In this document: piece by piece, positions 32,258 through 45,550 of the stretch
Layout of the letters: each line of letters opens with the position of its first letter
Position numbering within the stretch: position 1 is the stretch's first letter
Origin: Ifrita kowaldi
Taxonomy: Eukaryota > Chordata > Aves > Passeriformes > Cinclosomatidae
Direction: 5' to 3'
DNA: 64,000 bases
NCBI GenBank assembly: GCA_013398055.1
Contig: VZRS01000474.1
Coordinates: forward strand, 62,001-126,000
Translations under genes and position numbers: made by a program
The notes under the pieces: model-generated
What the model saw: only the letters and a program-made list of their open reading frames with translations
What the model was told of the DNA's origin: nothing
Databases searched by the model: none

Positions 32258-35200
32258 GTAAGTAATCTTTTGATGTTCTTCCTGATAATCAAATTGTCCA
32301 AGAAAATTCTTTGTGTTGTCATAAATCTATGTCTGTGCAGTTACTTTATGCAGGTGTTTTTAAAAAGTTGATTTTTGACTTGATAGAAATGGAAATGTTT
32401 CTTAGAAGTGAGAAGGAAACTTCGGTGAGGAATATATGATATTATTATCTTTAAAATCTAACAGGCAACAATTGTGGCCACTTCTTGAAAAATACGCTAC
32501 ATTTCACATCACATCCCAAGGCAAATCTTGACATTCTCGCTCAATGATGCTTAACCATTTTTCATAATAAGCCCTGCAGCCTGCATTCTCTCCCATGTGA
32601 AGAGAAGAAATGCAAGCGTGATCTGGTAAAGTTGGCAGGCTCTGCCTTCTGCTGAGGAGTGAGCTCTGGAATCAAGGATTTTTTCATAGAAAACACCTGA
32701 TCATTTATGCTTTTTCTTTAAAGATTATTAAGTAAAGCGTTAGCTGGATGTTTGCTGGTAAACAAATGGTACCTTGTGTAGAGCTTTAAACAGTAACTGC
32801 CATGTGAAAAACAATATATAGCTGGAGGCCAATCTACGGGCACGCTCTATTATTTTGCCAGCATATAGCAAAGTTAAACAAGCAGCTGTTTTCTGCCCTG
32901 CCTTCAGCTTTTAGCTGGCCTTGTGTGGTCTGGCTGGATCATGTTACAGTAATCTGTTCCTGATGTGACAGTCTTTGGTAAACATGGCAATGAACATGAC
33001 TGGAACTGTCTTTTCTTACATATTTCTTTATAGGAACAGAAGAGACAAAAAAGTAGTGCTTACAACTTACGACTCTCCATTTGAATAGGAGGGTCTCAAG
33101 AATGAATGAGACCCTTAGATGTGATCTTGTATGAAAAGAAATGCAGGTTAGTTCTTCCTGGAACATTAGGCTTTTTCTGGGGATTTCTCTTTAAAATTTA
33201 CTTATGAGATTTTGTAAAAGACTAACAATGTATTTACTCCAGGGAGGGGAAAGGTTCTGTGCTGTTAGGTTCTGTCCATTTCACCAGCTCAGTAACAGGG
33301 CCAATATTCTCTGCATTGATTTCACCTGGCCACTGCTCCTACTAAATTTGCCTTCATAGAAGCCATGGGACTGTGTCTTGATTGCTCTACCGCAGAGCAA
33401 GGCTCCATACTCTTACTACAATAATTTTGTTAGTACTGGTAGGCAAAAGTATTGAAGTAATCCCCTACTGTTCTGATTGATTTCCACAATTTTCTGGTGT
33501 TAGCTCAGTTTTGCCTCAGCAGCCTTAGCCATCTGCATCTGGTCCAGCTTCTGGCTACATTCATGCAGGGGGTCAGTAGCTCCAGTGAAAGATGTTCGTC
33601 GGATTCTTGTGCTTCAAGACTGAGGAAATGATTGCCACCCTCAGTTCTTCCGCAAGTCAGTCTGACAGAACAAAGGATTATATGATATCAGTGTAATTAA
33701 ACTGTGCCTGACCAAAATTCCTTTCAAACATACCAGTTATGTCTTTTTATTGAACTGAAGAGTGCCCATAAAATCTTTGCACTGTCCTCTTGGGGAGAAG
33801 GGCTGCAGTTTTCTGTAGCTAGCTCATGGGAATTTTGAAGCACAAATGCATTCACCCTCTGCTGGAAACTGTTTATATATCAACAGTTTTTTCTTTTATG
33901 GTTTCCACTATTTAATGTTTATTTTAGAGTGTTGGTGCGTTGTGTGGATGCAGATCAATTCAGCCTGTCCTTCTGAATCAGTGACTGCAAATGCTCCCAT
34001 ATTGGTATTCTTCATTAAGTTCCTCAAATCCCCATAAGACATGACTGGTTTTGTGTGTATCATGAATGTGTGTTTTGTGCATTTTTGTGACATATTATGG
34101 AGTTTTGCTTTTGTTTCCTAAATGACAGAGGGTAACCTCTCCCTGCCTCAGATTTTCTGGTGAAAGTGTGCTCTAATAAATTATGTTTTAGGAGGTAGGA
34201 TGTGAAGAATTGTGAGTATGTAAAATGTGGTCAGAAGTCACAAAAAAGAGCTGAAGGACAAAAATGCTTAATATGCCAGTTTATACTTGCTGTGAAATTT
34301 AGCCAAGTATTTCAAGTTTTGAGTTATGACAAGGTTCTACTGTGCTGATCACATGCTTACTAATGGGTTTTCATGCACTGCTTGATTACAGATTATAGAG
34401 ATGAAACTTGATGCTGAAAATGGGAAATACTGAGCTAGCCTTACTGCTCTGGGATACTATTCCTTTAGATCAAGGCAGAGTAGAGTGCTGGCTGTACATT
34501 ATGTAGATGTGGAGACCCAGGTATCCTAGGCATTTTATGAAAGAGCAATTCCAGGTACTTCCTATCCTTTAACTACCAGTTTCAACACTACTAAGTGAGG
34601 AGTTAACAGTTTGCTATTTGTAGTCACTTAAAATGAGCTTGTGCACCTCTTTAATGAAACATGAAGTAATTTCATTAACAAACATCAAATCAAATTATAA
34701 TGTTGTAGCTGTTGGAAGTACAGTCCTTACAGTTACGGATTTACTCCTTGCCTAAACCATAACATTTCTGCTTAGTAGATCTGGTCACATAGGAATGCTG
34801 CTTATTTTTTTTTTTATTATATTTGAGGAAAACCTTGTATAACAACTTTATATAAAACATATGATGTAATAACTCCATAACCTTTTCCTAACCCCTGTAC
34901 ATCTGTAAAGGTACAGCCTGTAAAGGACGCACAGTTTGTGTGTCCAAATGCTCTGTGTGTACATAGTATATGGAGTTCCCTCCTCAAATACTAGCAAATG
35001 GGAAACAATAGACAAAAGGAGATAGTTAGTGTGAACACTAAAAATTATAAAATGACTTTTCTTAACTTTTCTAGAAGAGAGTATTTACCATTGGGAATTT
35101 TCACTTGAGTATAAACAATCTCCCCCTCCACTAGGAAATATGAAAATGGTGCAAATGTGACCACAAAAAGAAGCAGACCCAAAGATAAAAAACTCCAAAA

Positions 35201-38200
35201 ATACCTTTCTCCCAACAATGTTTGTAATTCTCATGAAACATTTGCTGATTAAATACTTTCCATTTTATTCATTTATCCCTCTGTGTGTATTTGTTTATGA
35301 AGGAAGGCAATATGTATTTAGCCAAAATATCTGATGTTTATAGTCATAAATAAAAATGCAGGACTGTTTTTTTATACTTCTGTGTAACATCAGTCAACAT
35401 CACTTAGTAACATTTAAATGATTTTTTAAGTGTATGAGTCAATGTAAATGCATTTGATGCAAAGGCACATGGGAGAATATGGTATAATTGAGAAGAAGCT
35501 TATGATGGATGTCAAGAAAAGAATTAGAATGATAATAACTTGAATTTTTGTTACCTCAGCAAAATAAATTGTTTCTGTAATTTTCGGAGTTCCTTGGGTG
35601 GTATGTTTAAATTAAACAATTGAAGGAAGAAAAGCAAACTTTGAAAGTGAAGTCGATGCCACACTGATGCTGTATTTGAATACCTTACAGGTTTCTTAAA
35701 GGAAATTATATTTGTGATCATGATGAGTGAGCTTTTTTGGTTAAAAAAGAAGAAACTGAAGGTTCTATACATTTTCCGAACTATTCAAAACTCACTTAAA
35801 ATGCTGAAATAATTCCCTTATCTTTACCACCTCCTCCCTTTGGACAGAGACCTCTTTCATCTGCATTTGACTTCTTAGAGAAACAGGTAAAATAAGACCC
35901 TTTGCCCCCCAAGCTGTTGCTTCAGTCTTCCTTACCTTTTAGCGTTTTTGTTCCATTCTCCATAAGAAACTCCAGACCCATGCCAGCTTCTTTACAGATA
36001 TTATTGTTTTATTTCTAATGACTTATTTTCCCATATTCTCATTTCTTTTCTTGTTGGTGCTTCAGAAAATGTGTTGTTGCCAAAATTTGGTATTCTGAAG
36101 CATGAAATACAGCCTGTTGTGTAAAAACAGCAGAAAAGTGACATTTCTGTGGGAAAAACAGTCTATTGAAGTCAGTCCTTGGTAAACAATTGAAAGAATG
36201 TGTTCTCCCTGCCATTGAAATTATTTCTATTACAAAAAAATGTAATCCTTGAGCTATCTGAATTCACTTATTTCCTCTCATGAATCAGATGTGTACTTCT
36301 ATATTTCTAGTCTATTACAGTCTATACTTGCTGTATTGATTTGTGTGTTTCTCGCAAACAAGATCAATGATTTTGATATAGCAGAGACAGCACATTATAG
36401 TCCACAATCGTATTTCTAAATCTCAAACAGTGAAGTGAAACTCTGTTAAAAAGCACATTTTTCAATTAGATTTCTAATGCATTCACGTAAGAAAGGAATC
36501 TCAAGAGATTTCAGGAGAAGACAGATATTGTAAAAAGTGCCAGTCAGCTACCAAATGAATATAATTAAACATTAGATCACTATCCAAAAATAATATCAGA
36601 GCAGAATAGACAGTTTTCAATTATCTTGTTATAGGACTAAAGCAGCTTTTCCTCACAAGGGATTAATTATCACTGTACGTTTCCATATGAGCCTGTACTC
36701 AAATCACCATTGTGGCTGTCGCTTCAACTTTGGTTTTAAGTCCTTTTTTAATAGGTGACTGTACAGTCATGAAGTACTGAAAGTTTGTTGAACTTTGTCA
36801 TGGAAAAATTACTTAATGTTTATTCTGCTGGTAAATTTGACTCTTAAGGACCCCACCACGTATTGGACTGTTGCCCTGTACTGTGTTTGTGCTGTTAAAC
36901 AAACATCTGGCCCAGCTGTTGTGGTTGTGTTCCTGACCCTAAATTAGCAGTACAGTATATTTGTATCTGAATTCTTATTACACTGTGAATTTTTTAATCG
37001 TAGGTTTAGTAAGGCCAGGCTGATGAGAGACAAGGTGTTAACTGGTGAATTTTATGTGCCTGAGCCCCAGCTACCTATGCCAGAAATGGAAATGAGTAGA
37101 GGAGCGTTGGTGCTATACTAAACTGATCTAGCTGTGAAACATTGCTGACAGGGAAACCTATTTCTCCAAAGGTTGGGGGGGCGTGTGTGTTTGTGTGGGT
37201 GTTGCTAGTGTCAGCCAGTGGGAATGTCTCATCTTCCACTTGCAGGGCTGCAAGAGCCTAGAGGGAGTAAAGGGGGAGATGGGACACAGCCAAGATTGGG
37301 CTACAGGACTAAGGTGGAAGCATTCACCTCTTCTGATCATAAAGCTGTAGGGGCAAACTATATCTGAGTGTCTGAGTTCATGACTGTGTGGGTTAGACTG
37401 AACTGTGGAGACTGTTGATTTCCCTGTCTTACCATCCTTAACCACATAGTAGCATCTTTTTGCCACAGTATTAGCACTCAACTGACCAAAAAGAGAAGGA
37501 TGAGTGAGGGGCTGAACCAGCTAAAGCCAATCCAGAGAAAGTGAGTCTCATCTGTGTGTGACGGGAAAGCAGGTCATAGAATTTAGAAGTCTCAAAGTCT
37601 GTGAAAGCAATGCATAAAAAAGTAGGCTTAAAGGTGGCATCACAATTATAAATCCAGGCATAGCTGTATCTTGGTGATTCAGAATTCCTGTTGTGTTTAT
37701 TTTTATCATATTTGTTTTTCAGTGCTTTCTGCTATAATTAATTCGTGAGTGATCTTCCAGTAAATTAACTGATCTCACACGTTTCACTTTGATATAATAG
37801 AGAGTTCTTTGTGATTTTAAAATCATTCATCAGGAATCCTACATTATGAAAAACAAAATATTTCAAGATCTGATTCTAAATGTCTCTTGGTAAAAGTCTT
37901 ATTGACAATACTGATATTTCTGAATGAAAAAACCCAGTTGTTGAGAATTCATTCTTCCTAAATCAGATTCCTTTAAATGAAACTCACTTATCAGCAATTC
38001 TGAAGTGGTATGAAAAAGCTGATACTTGCTATAGAGTGACTAGTATTTGAGTTGCGTTTTGGCTGGAGAAAGCCAAGGGAATTTTTTGAAAGTAAGGGAA
38101 AATATGTTAAGCTTTATTGTGCTTCATTGCATGGAATATTCATGGAGCAATTTAAGGTAAGACTGATGAAATAGAAGATTGTTTAAGCAACACTTTTTGG

Positions 38201-40431
38201 TCCTATCCTGAATGTGCTTTTTGGAGCATTTGAACCGCAGATACTTCCACTTATAACAAGAAATTAAATTTAGATTTAGACATACTAAAATTAGTAGTAA
38301 ATATTATTTAGGCCAGTTCTTCACATCAGGTGGCAAGAGGTGAGTTTCTTTTTTTTTCTTCCCCATCCTCCTTTTTGTCAGTAACCAAAAATTGTAAGGA
38401 AACAAAGTCTTGTAAGCAAAGTAATGTGTGGTAATGATTATGAAGAATAATACGTGTGGAGACTGTATAGTTTGTATATTTGCCTAGGGCCTTTGTTGTT
38501 AGAGCACCATCATATGCCAGCTATAGTAATGAGTGCTGGCAAACATTTATGTTGATAGTTTGTTCTGATTTTGTTGTTTTTGTTTTTTTTTTTTTATTTC
38601 CAGTATGATGTAGGTAAAAGAAAATGAAAATGCTGGCTACCTTCCTTCTTGAGTAGAGCAGTTTGACAGCTGAATACATCTGGCCTTTGACAGGCGTGCT
38701 TGTATTTGATTACCTACTGGAGATGTAGTGCAGGCGCACAGAAGTTAGGTAAACATGCTGAGGGGCAGTTTCCTTACCTCCCGTGAAGAATATTCATCTT
38801 AACTTGTTTTATGTAGAGTTAAACTCGTGTAGTTTCTGTTAGAAGGAACTTTTCCTAAGTCATTAAGTATTTATGTGAATTTACATGCTATACTTTTGTC
38901 AAAAAATGGTTTTAGTATGTTGTGTTAATGAATATACACAATAAAGCAGTGTTTTTTAAGATGCTGGATCTTCAAAGAAATAGGAGGCTTATTCTTTTGT
39001 GTATGTTTTACCTGCAGATGATGCAATTACTCTGTGTAAGTGTACTCAGAGAGGACAGCTAGAGAGCATGAAGTGTTTAGTGAAAGATTCACTGACCTTC
39101 ACCCCCAGATTGCTTACGTGAGCAGTGCCTACAATGGGGCATAAGAAAGTCTTTGCTTAACCAACACACTTCAGCAAAATATATCTGCAATATTTTTCTT
39201 TAGCATTCCTCATTATGGCAGCCATGAGAGGTTTATATTGCTGCATCAGCTGTTTCTGTATTCTTCTTTTAGTTGCTATGATTTGGGTTGTTTTTTCTTT
39301 TTAAATGCAAGAAGATGCATAGCTAAAACATAATGATTGACCTGCTGAATATTTTAAATGTAGCAAAGAAATTTAAATAAGATTTGACAATTTGACTTAT
39401 GATGTATGGTAGAGAGAAGGGAAAAATGTTTTAAGGGGACTGTACTGCTCGGAGACATTCAGAGAGCTCTGCAAATCAATGCTGAGAGTGATGGACTCAT
39501 ACATCAACTATGGCTCTGCACCAGCTAGAAAGTAATGAGAACTTCAGTAATTTGGCTCTGCTATGGTTGAATGCTGCTTCTGGGTGAAATTTCATGAGCA
39601 TGTTAGAAGTGAGACCAGGTCACTTCTGTCTTAGCAGACAGAGGTAATTTTAAAAATAGTAGTACTTGCCCTGGAAATAAAACCTGGGTGAACAGCAAAC
39701 TATAGCTGTACAAGTATATGAGTGTATGCATTACACTTCAGCTATTTATTTTCCCCCTTTCTGTAGTGTTTTTGAGTTGTCATTTCCTTATCAGGTAAGG
39801 TATCAGATTTGAGGGAAAATCTGTAAATAAAGAGGTTAAGAAATGTATTCACAGGCAAATTATGAGAAACCATTGCAGTTTATATTACAGGATATTGGGA
39901 TAATTCACTCTGTGGGAGATGTTAAAAAAGAAGAAAGAAAATAAAAGGGAAAACCAACCCCTTAATATGTTTATTTTTTCTGGTACTACTCTCTTCATAC
40001 CTCCCTTACATTAAAAAATGGCATTACTTGCTCTTCTTTTAGCTGGAATGGGAAACTGCTATAGCCTGGTATATTTTAAAGTAAAGAAAGGCTGTTCTTT
40101 TGATATCAAAAAGAGAAAACCTCAGATGTGGACTGGGAAGCTTTCTTTCTGAAAATAGTTTTAGATTTTCTTCGATCTACGAAATCTTCTAGTGTAGTAG
40201 TACACTACCATAGTATTCTGATAATGTTAGAATGACTTCCAAGAAAGTGTTTTTATTGTTTACCAAAACAGATCAGAATCAAATGAAATTTGTATAGTGA
40301 TGACAGTCCATCAGGGAGCCTCTGGAAGCCTTATGGAAAAAGAGGATTGACTGCTGCTAATACATGAACAGTGTTTAACTCGTAATTTCCTAACTTTTAT
40401 GTTGCTTTCCAAATCATGCTGTTATTTACAG

Positions 40432-40523
40432 AAGTCAGAGGTTTGTCCAAAGACAAGCTCTATGTTTGAAAATTGTCAGAAAGTTCCATTGGGATGGAAA
40501 ATCACTTGGGTGAATAATAGGAG
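40432..40523 (+). CDS. Possible exon (92 bp), plus strand, unrecognised
   Basis: The acceptor 'caaatcatgctgttatttacag' and donor GGAG|gtatgt enclose 92 bases. In phase 0 it reads 'KSEVCPKTSSMFENCQKVPL' and 'GWKITWVNNR', then two spare bases. The composition (Cys, Trp, Asn) is less AT-driven than most translations here. No domain was recognised. Its end phase does not lead directly into the 51705 exon, so if both are real an exon between them is missing, or they belong to different transcripts. Confidence 0.2.
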
Positions 40524-42290
40524 GTATGTCGTTGTTCGCCTCTGCCCCATGTTTAAAGCATCTTTCTCTGGTTTCCAAGCTATATCTTACTCTTTTGGGT
40601 TGCAATTACTGCTATCAGATATCCAGATGGCTGTAAGAAGTCACAGAATGGGTTTTCCCACTTTTTCCTGGGCTAAAAAGTAGTATGGCTTCTTTCCATA
40701 CCTCCATACATGTATTTATTTAAAGTTCTGCTAGAGTAATCCATGTCTGTCCCTTCCATGGCTTGCTACTGCAGTCTGGGATCATCTCAAGCACAGTAGG
40801 AAGATGAATTTCGTCCCTCAAGTTTAGAAATGGTCAAATTTCTGAATTAAAAAAAACCCAATCTAACAAGGTTTTTCAATCCAATTAAAAGTAGTTTACA
40901 TTTTTCTATAAAACAGCACCTTACCATTATTTTTGAAACATTATCTCAGCATTTAAAAATTATATTTTCAACTGTTATTCATGTATTTGTTGTTTTTCCC
41001 ACGATAACATTAAATTTAAAATATGCAATGATAAAAAAAATGTTCTAATACAGCATGAACAGATGGCACTTCAGTATTGAAATGACCTTTGGCTTGAAAA
41101 ATAAATTTTTATACAAGAACTTTCTGACTTCCTCTTAGCTTTGAAAATAGTTCATGTAAGAGAGTCTGTTACAGCAGAGTTTGCACTGGTCCATGAAAAG
41201 ATCGGATTTAAGGCAGTAATCCTCAACTAAAAATGTGTAGCAGGGTGAAATCACATTTCTTGAAGTCTTATCTTCCTTGCTGTCTACCTGTGTGATACAC
41301 ATAGTAAATATGGGCAGGATCTAGCCTGAACACCTCCCAGTACCAGGAGGGTAAGTAGGGGAGTCCTTGAGCATTGAGCTCAAGAATGATTGAAGTTCCA
41401 TTGTTTCCAGGAACATCACAGTCTCTTGTCTAACTGATAAGCTCTTCCAGTAAAAGAATTGCAGAATAGTGACTGTCATCCTGGAAAATGCCTGATTAGA
41501 TGCTCTGTCCCATAGAGTAGAACAAATCAATGAGGGGGAGGGAGGTGATGTTTTGCCTTTGTTGCTCAGTCACGTTGATTTTCAGTATGCAGGTGGCATC
41601 TTCATGTTGGAGTGATAGACATATTAGAAAAATACACCAGTGGGACTTTGCCCCATTTCAGTCAAAATACAGAGGTTATTAGTGGTGTAAGGAGCAAATG
41701 CCACTCTGTTAGACAACTGTTCAGCACATTAAATTAAAAGATGAGTCACTTCTCTGGACAGGAATAGCCATTGCAGAGGAAGCTGTTGGACTTTGACAGC
41801 TTGGATGAAGAAGATTGTTAAAAGTCCTGAACAAGAATTTGAAATGAGGAATATGGAATATATTACCAAAATTTTTCTTTCCAGGAAGCGATACTTTACA
41901 TTCCATCTTAAAACTGATTTTGAAGTTAAGATGTCTTAGGTACAAGAAATTTATTTTATCTTTTGCTTTTCAGAATCAATCGTCTTAAATTCATTAGTTT
42001 TCCATATGTTGTCTGTAGGGCATCATTTTATGATAACTGTATGCTACTATGTATGTAACTATTTGTAACTATTTGTTAGTTGTTCTCGAGGGGCACATGG
42101 GCTTTTGTTAGTGCCCAAAACAGTAAATGCAGTTACCTGAATGGTGGGGCTTGTCTAGAGAGGGTTGGGTTTCACGTGTCAGGGTTTTCTGCCTTGCAGG
42201 GTTTTTTTCTTTCTAATTAGACATTGCTCTACAGATTTTTCAGCTGAGAAGTATATTAAGAGATATTTGGACCGAGCCTTCTACAATAAT

Positions 42291-43360
42291 CAGAATCATC
42301 AAGGTTGGAAGAGACTTTTAAGCATTAATTCCAGCTGTCCACAGCACTGCCACTGTACCTCTTAAACCACTAAACCATCATGCAGTGCCACATCCAGATG
42401 TCTCTTGAACACCTCCAGGGATGGTGACTCCACCAGCTTCCTGGGCAATCTATTCCAATGCCTCATCACCCTAACAGTGAAGAATATTTTTCTAGTATGT
42501 GATCTGAATCTCCCGTATCTCAGCTGAAGGCCATTTCCTCTGGTCCTCTCACTGCAGGCACTGTAGAAGAAATCGGCCCCCACCTCAGTACAGCCTCCTT
42601 TCAGGGAGCTGTAGAGAACAATGAGATCCCACCTGAGCCTTCTCGAGACTAAGCAAACCCAGCTCCCTCAGGTGTTCCTCATAAGACATCTTTTCTAGTC
42701 CTTTCACAAGCCTTCTTCCTCTTTGCTGGACACACTCCAGCACCTCAACGTCCTTTGTGAAGTGAGGGGCCCAGAACGGAACACAGCACTCAAGGTGTGG
42801 CCTCCCCAGTGCCTATTCCTGGTGTCCTCACCAGTGCTGTTTTCCTGATCCTGCTGCCACTCTATTCTTGATACAGGCCAGGATGCCATTGGCCTTGGCC
42901 ACCTAGGCTGCAAAACTGAACCCAGGGGAGCACCACCAGTGACTGGCCACAAACTTGATTTGGCTCCATTCACCACAACTCTCTGGGCCCAGCTATCCAG
43001 CCAGTTTTTTACCCATCTAAGAGTCCACCCATCCAAGCCTCAAGCAGCCAGTTCACCTAGTAGGATGCTGTGGGAGATGTTGTCAAGTGCTTTACTGAAG
43101 GCTTCCACAGCCTTCTCCTCATTTACTAAGTGTGTCAGTTTTTCACAGAAGGAGATTGGGTTGGTCAAACAGGACCTTCCATTTGTAAATCCGTATTGGC
43201 TGGACTTGATCCTGCATGTGTAATGGCACTCAGGATGATCTCTTCCATAACCTTGCCTGGAACCGAGGTTAGGTTCCAGGGCCTGTTACGGCCTGGATGG
43301 CCATTCCAGGGCCTGATGGGGCCTGTAATGCCCTGGATCATCTCTCTGACCCTAACAATT
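42291..43360 (-). mobile_element. CR1 LINE, minus strand, longer copy with internal deletion in reverse transcriptase
   Basis: On the minus strand the element runs from a mid-ORF2 point near 43360 to the 3' end at 42291 (cagaatcatcaaggttggaa). The reverse transcriptase stretch is visible around 42960-43220, for example 'WTLRWVKNWLDSWAQRVVVN' followed by 'GAPLGSVL', the degenerate form of the conserved GVPQGSVL motif. Directly after it, near 42900-42920, the sequence jumps to the late ORF2 part (the block giving 'NAMASWPVSRIEW..' type sequence), so the segment that normally carries the catalytic YADD box is missing. The 3' part retains 'VRVMRHWNRLPRKLVESPSL', typical of the ORF2 end. Multiple stops and frameshifts show it is dead. 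Confidence 0.92.
43258..43338. repeat. Local GC-rich duplication inside the CR1 copy
   Basis: The phrase ttccagggcctg occurs at about 43273 and 43303, with further variants (cggcctggatgg, ggggcctgtaatg). Usual CR1 copies have only one such block here, so this looks like a small tandem expansion private to this copy. Confidence 0.6.
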
Positions 43361-45381
43361 CCTTAATAATTTGCTTGACCTTACTACTACTCTGACACTA
43401 CTGTTACCAACAGAAATTGCCTAGATAAATTAAAAACTGGTGAGGGATTTCATCCATCCTGGTATCAAGCTTGTTTTTAACCAGTAAGTGCCCAACCTTG
43501 AAAATTAAATTAAAGGGTCATATTGCATGCCTCTTCACTGCTATCTGTGGAAAAAGCTGTACTGTCCAACTGTTGCTCATTGCACATGGAAGCCTGTGTT
43601 GGTGCTGCTGGTGGTGCTGGACTGCAGATTTTCTGTGGGTGGGGGTGGCTTCCAGAAAGGGAGGTGATGGCCAACCCAGAGGAGCACTCCTCATCCTTGA
43701 TACTGTTAGTACTCTTCCCAGCGGTTAATTTATCATGAGACAGTGCCTTGCTGACCTCTACAGAGAGCTAATATAATGTGCTTTTTAGGTTTTAGTGACA
43801 GATGGATGCCGCTTCCCACAGTCCTGTTCAGTCACCTGTGATAAAACTGAGTGTGTCAAGCCAAAACTAAATGTGAGAGAGGCTGCGCTAAGGTGCATGG
43901 GGGAAAGAGCTGACCTATTCCCATTTGTTTTCTTTTAAGAAACACTGGTAAGGTCTGAAAGATTGCTACTTGTCAGGAATCTATCTTCTGTTTCATCAGT
44001 GTGCAGTGGTTTGATTTCCAGTCCCTCATGTTTTGTGACAGGCTTGTAAGAAACTAATGCTGCTCCTGCGACTGCTCAGAAAGAAAAAGGGAAAGGGATG
44101 TTATCTAGAATTGTATTACAAACCTGCTTTCATGTAAGGACCCCATTCCATTGCTTACAGCTTTTATATTCCACCTTGTGCTTTGCTTTTTTAATCAGAC
44201 CATACCTAATTCAGTTTTGGGGGTTTTTTATTTTATTCAGCCTCTACTGCAGAAGATGATTAATGGACAGTATTTTTTTCTTCTAACCTGCTGTGTATGC
44301 GGTGCTGCATGCCACTGCAGTTTGTCTCTTTTGTATCCACTGGATGCCTGCTTTTTATTTTTTTTTTATTTTTGGCTTTATTTTCCCCCTGGTGTAAACC
44401 TATTTGGCTTGCTGATACCTCCCAGGAATATTTAACCTCTCAAAAAGTTTGTGCATAAAATACATATGCAGATGTTTGTGTATGTTTTAAATTAGATGTC
44501 TAGAGTATTTAGTATTCAGATACGATAGTTTGTTTTGGGCATATGAAATTTAATTATAAGGCAGATTGTATTTGTCTTCAAAAATAAGATACAAGACAAA
44601 AATCTAATGCATTTCTTTTCTTCTACAATAACTGTTGCAGTAAAAATTCAAATTCATAGAATATTTGTCACACAAACAACTGATGTTATAATTCATAAAT
44701 TAGGACAAGAATTAAATTCCAAACAGCCTCTTGGCAAATGCAACAAAAGGCAAAATGATCTAGCTCTGTAATGGGGAGTCTGTTGCCCTCCGAGACAAGC
44801 CTGAGAAGAGATAACGTGCATATGGGACTGATATGGAGGTCACGTAAGGAGGAATCTTTTAATTTAATTAAAAGCATAATTAATCCTAGAGACATTGTGT
44901 AACCCTCTATGGTTGGATTTTATGTGCTTGCAGTGTTTGCAAGCCAAAAAGTAAATAAGTAAATGTAAATGTATTTTTGACGTTTAAAGATGAGAAAGTA
45001 TCACCTTTTTTTTTTTGCCAAGAAAATTATCTGATGGAGAAAGAATTAGCGAAATATTAAATGTCAATTTGCTGGCAAACAGAAAATAGGCAATGCAAAC
45101 CTTTGCCTCTTACAGAAAAGATAATGATAAAACCAGCTTTTTTCCACGCTGACTTGTTCTGATAGGTTCTGCCTCTAGGATACTTTGTAGTAGACTGTTA
45201 CATGCCATTGTACTTGAATATGTTGCTGTTCAGTGGCCAGAAAAGCTAAGGCATTAAGCATGCATTTTAAAACAAAATGATACATTAAGAATTTAACAAA
45301 ATAATGGTTGCATTATGATACTGCCTTCCATTTTCTGAGAACCAGCTGAACAATATAATACATTTAACTCCATTTTAACAG

Positions 45382-45550
45382 AAACAGTTGCCTATGATGA
45401 AGTGAGATTCCTTTTGCTTGATGAATCTTCATTTTATCAACAGCTAATGAGCCTCGGCTGCACTTCTCCAGCTGAGAAGAGAGAAGGGATTTGTTGTTTC
45501 ACATGGCTGGAACACCTTAGCTCCTGTTATGCTACTGGTTCAGCATTTCT
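45382..45550 (+). CDS. Possible exon, plus strand, end uncertain
   Basis: After a fair acceptor (catttaactccattttaacag) one frame is open for 67 codons, reading 'TVAYDEVRFLLLDESSFYQQ', 'LMSLGCTSPAEKREGICCFT', then 'WLEHLSSCYATGSAFLV', up to a stop at about 45583. Donors are weak: gtaatt near 45550 or gtctga near 45558. The start needs one base from the exon before, compatible with 24997. The composition is protein-like but no family was recognised. Confidence 0.2.

Larger units (their letters stand above)
30559..42290. other. Intron-like or intergenic DNA
   Basis: No recognised repeat family. Splice-bounded short open segments occur at 32232-32257, 35848-35886, 39767-39794 and 40432-40523. 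A G/GT-rich patch at 37171-37201 lies inside a modestly GC-richer zone (37030-37480). A 9-base-arm hairpin is at 34651-34678. Nothing more is supported. Confidence 0.5.

Noticed and set aside
34651..34678. Hairpin ttaatgaaa / tttcattaa as a possible miRNA
   Set aside because: Stem of only nine pairs; far too short for a precursor.
35848..35886. 39-base segment between a good acceptor and gtaaaa
   Set aside because: Open in phase 0 but too short, and no neighbouring segment supports it.
38112..38156. 45-base segment ending at gtaaga
   Set aside because: The upstream AG lacks a pyrimidine tract.
39767..39794. 28-base segment with excellent splice sites
   Set aside because: Phase does not fit the neighbouring candidates and its length gives no coding information.
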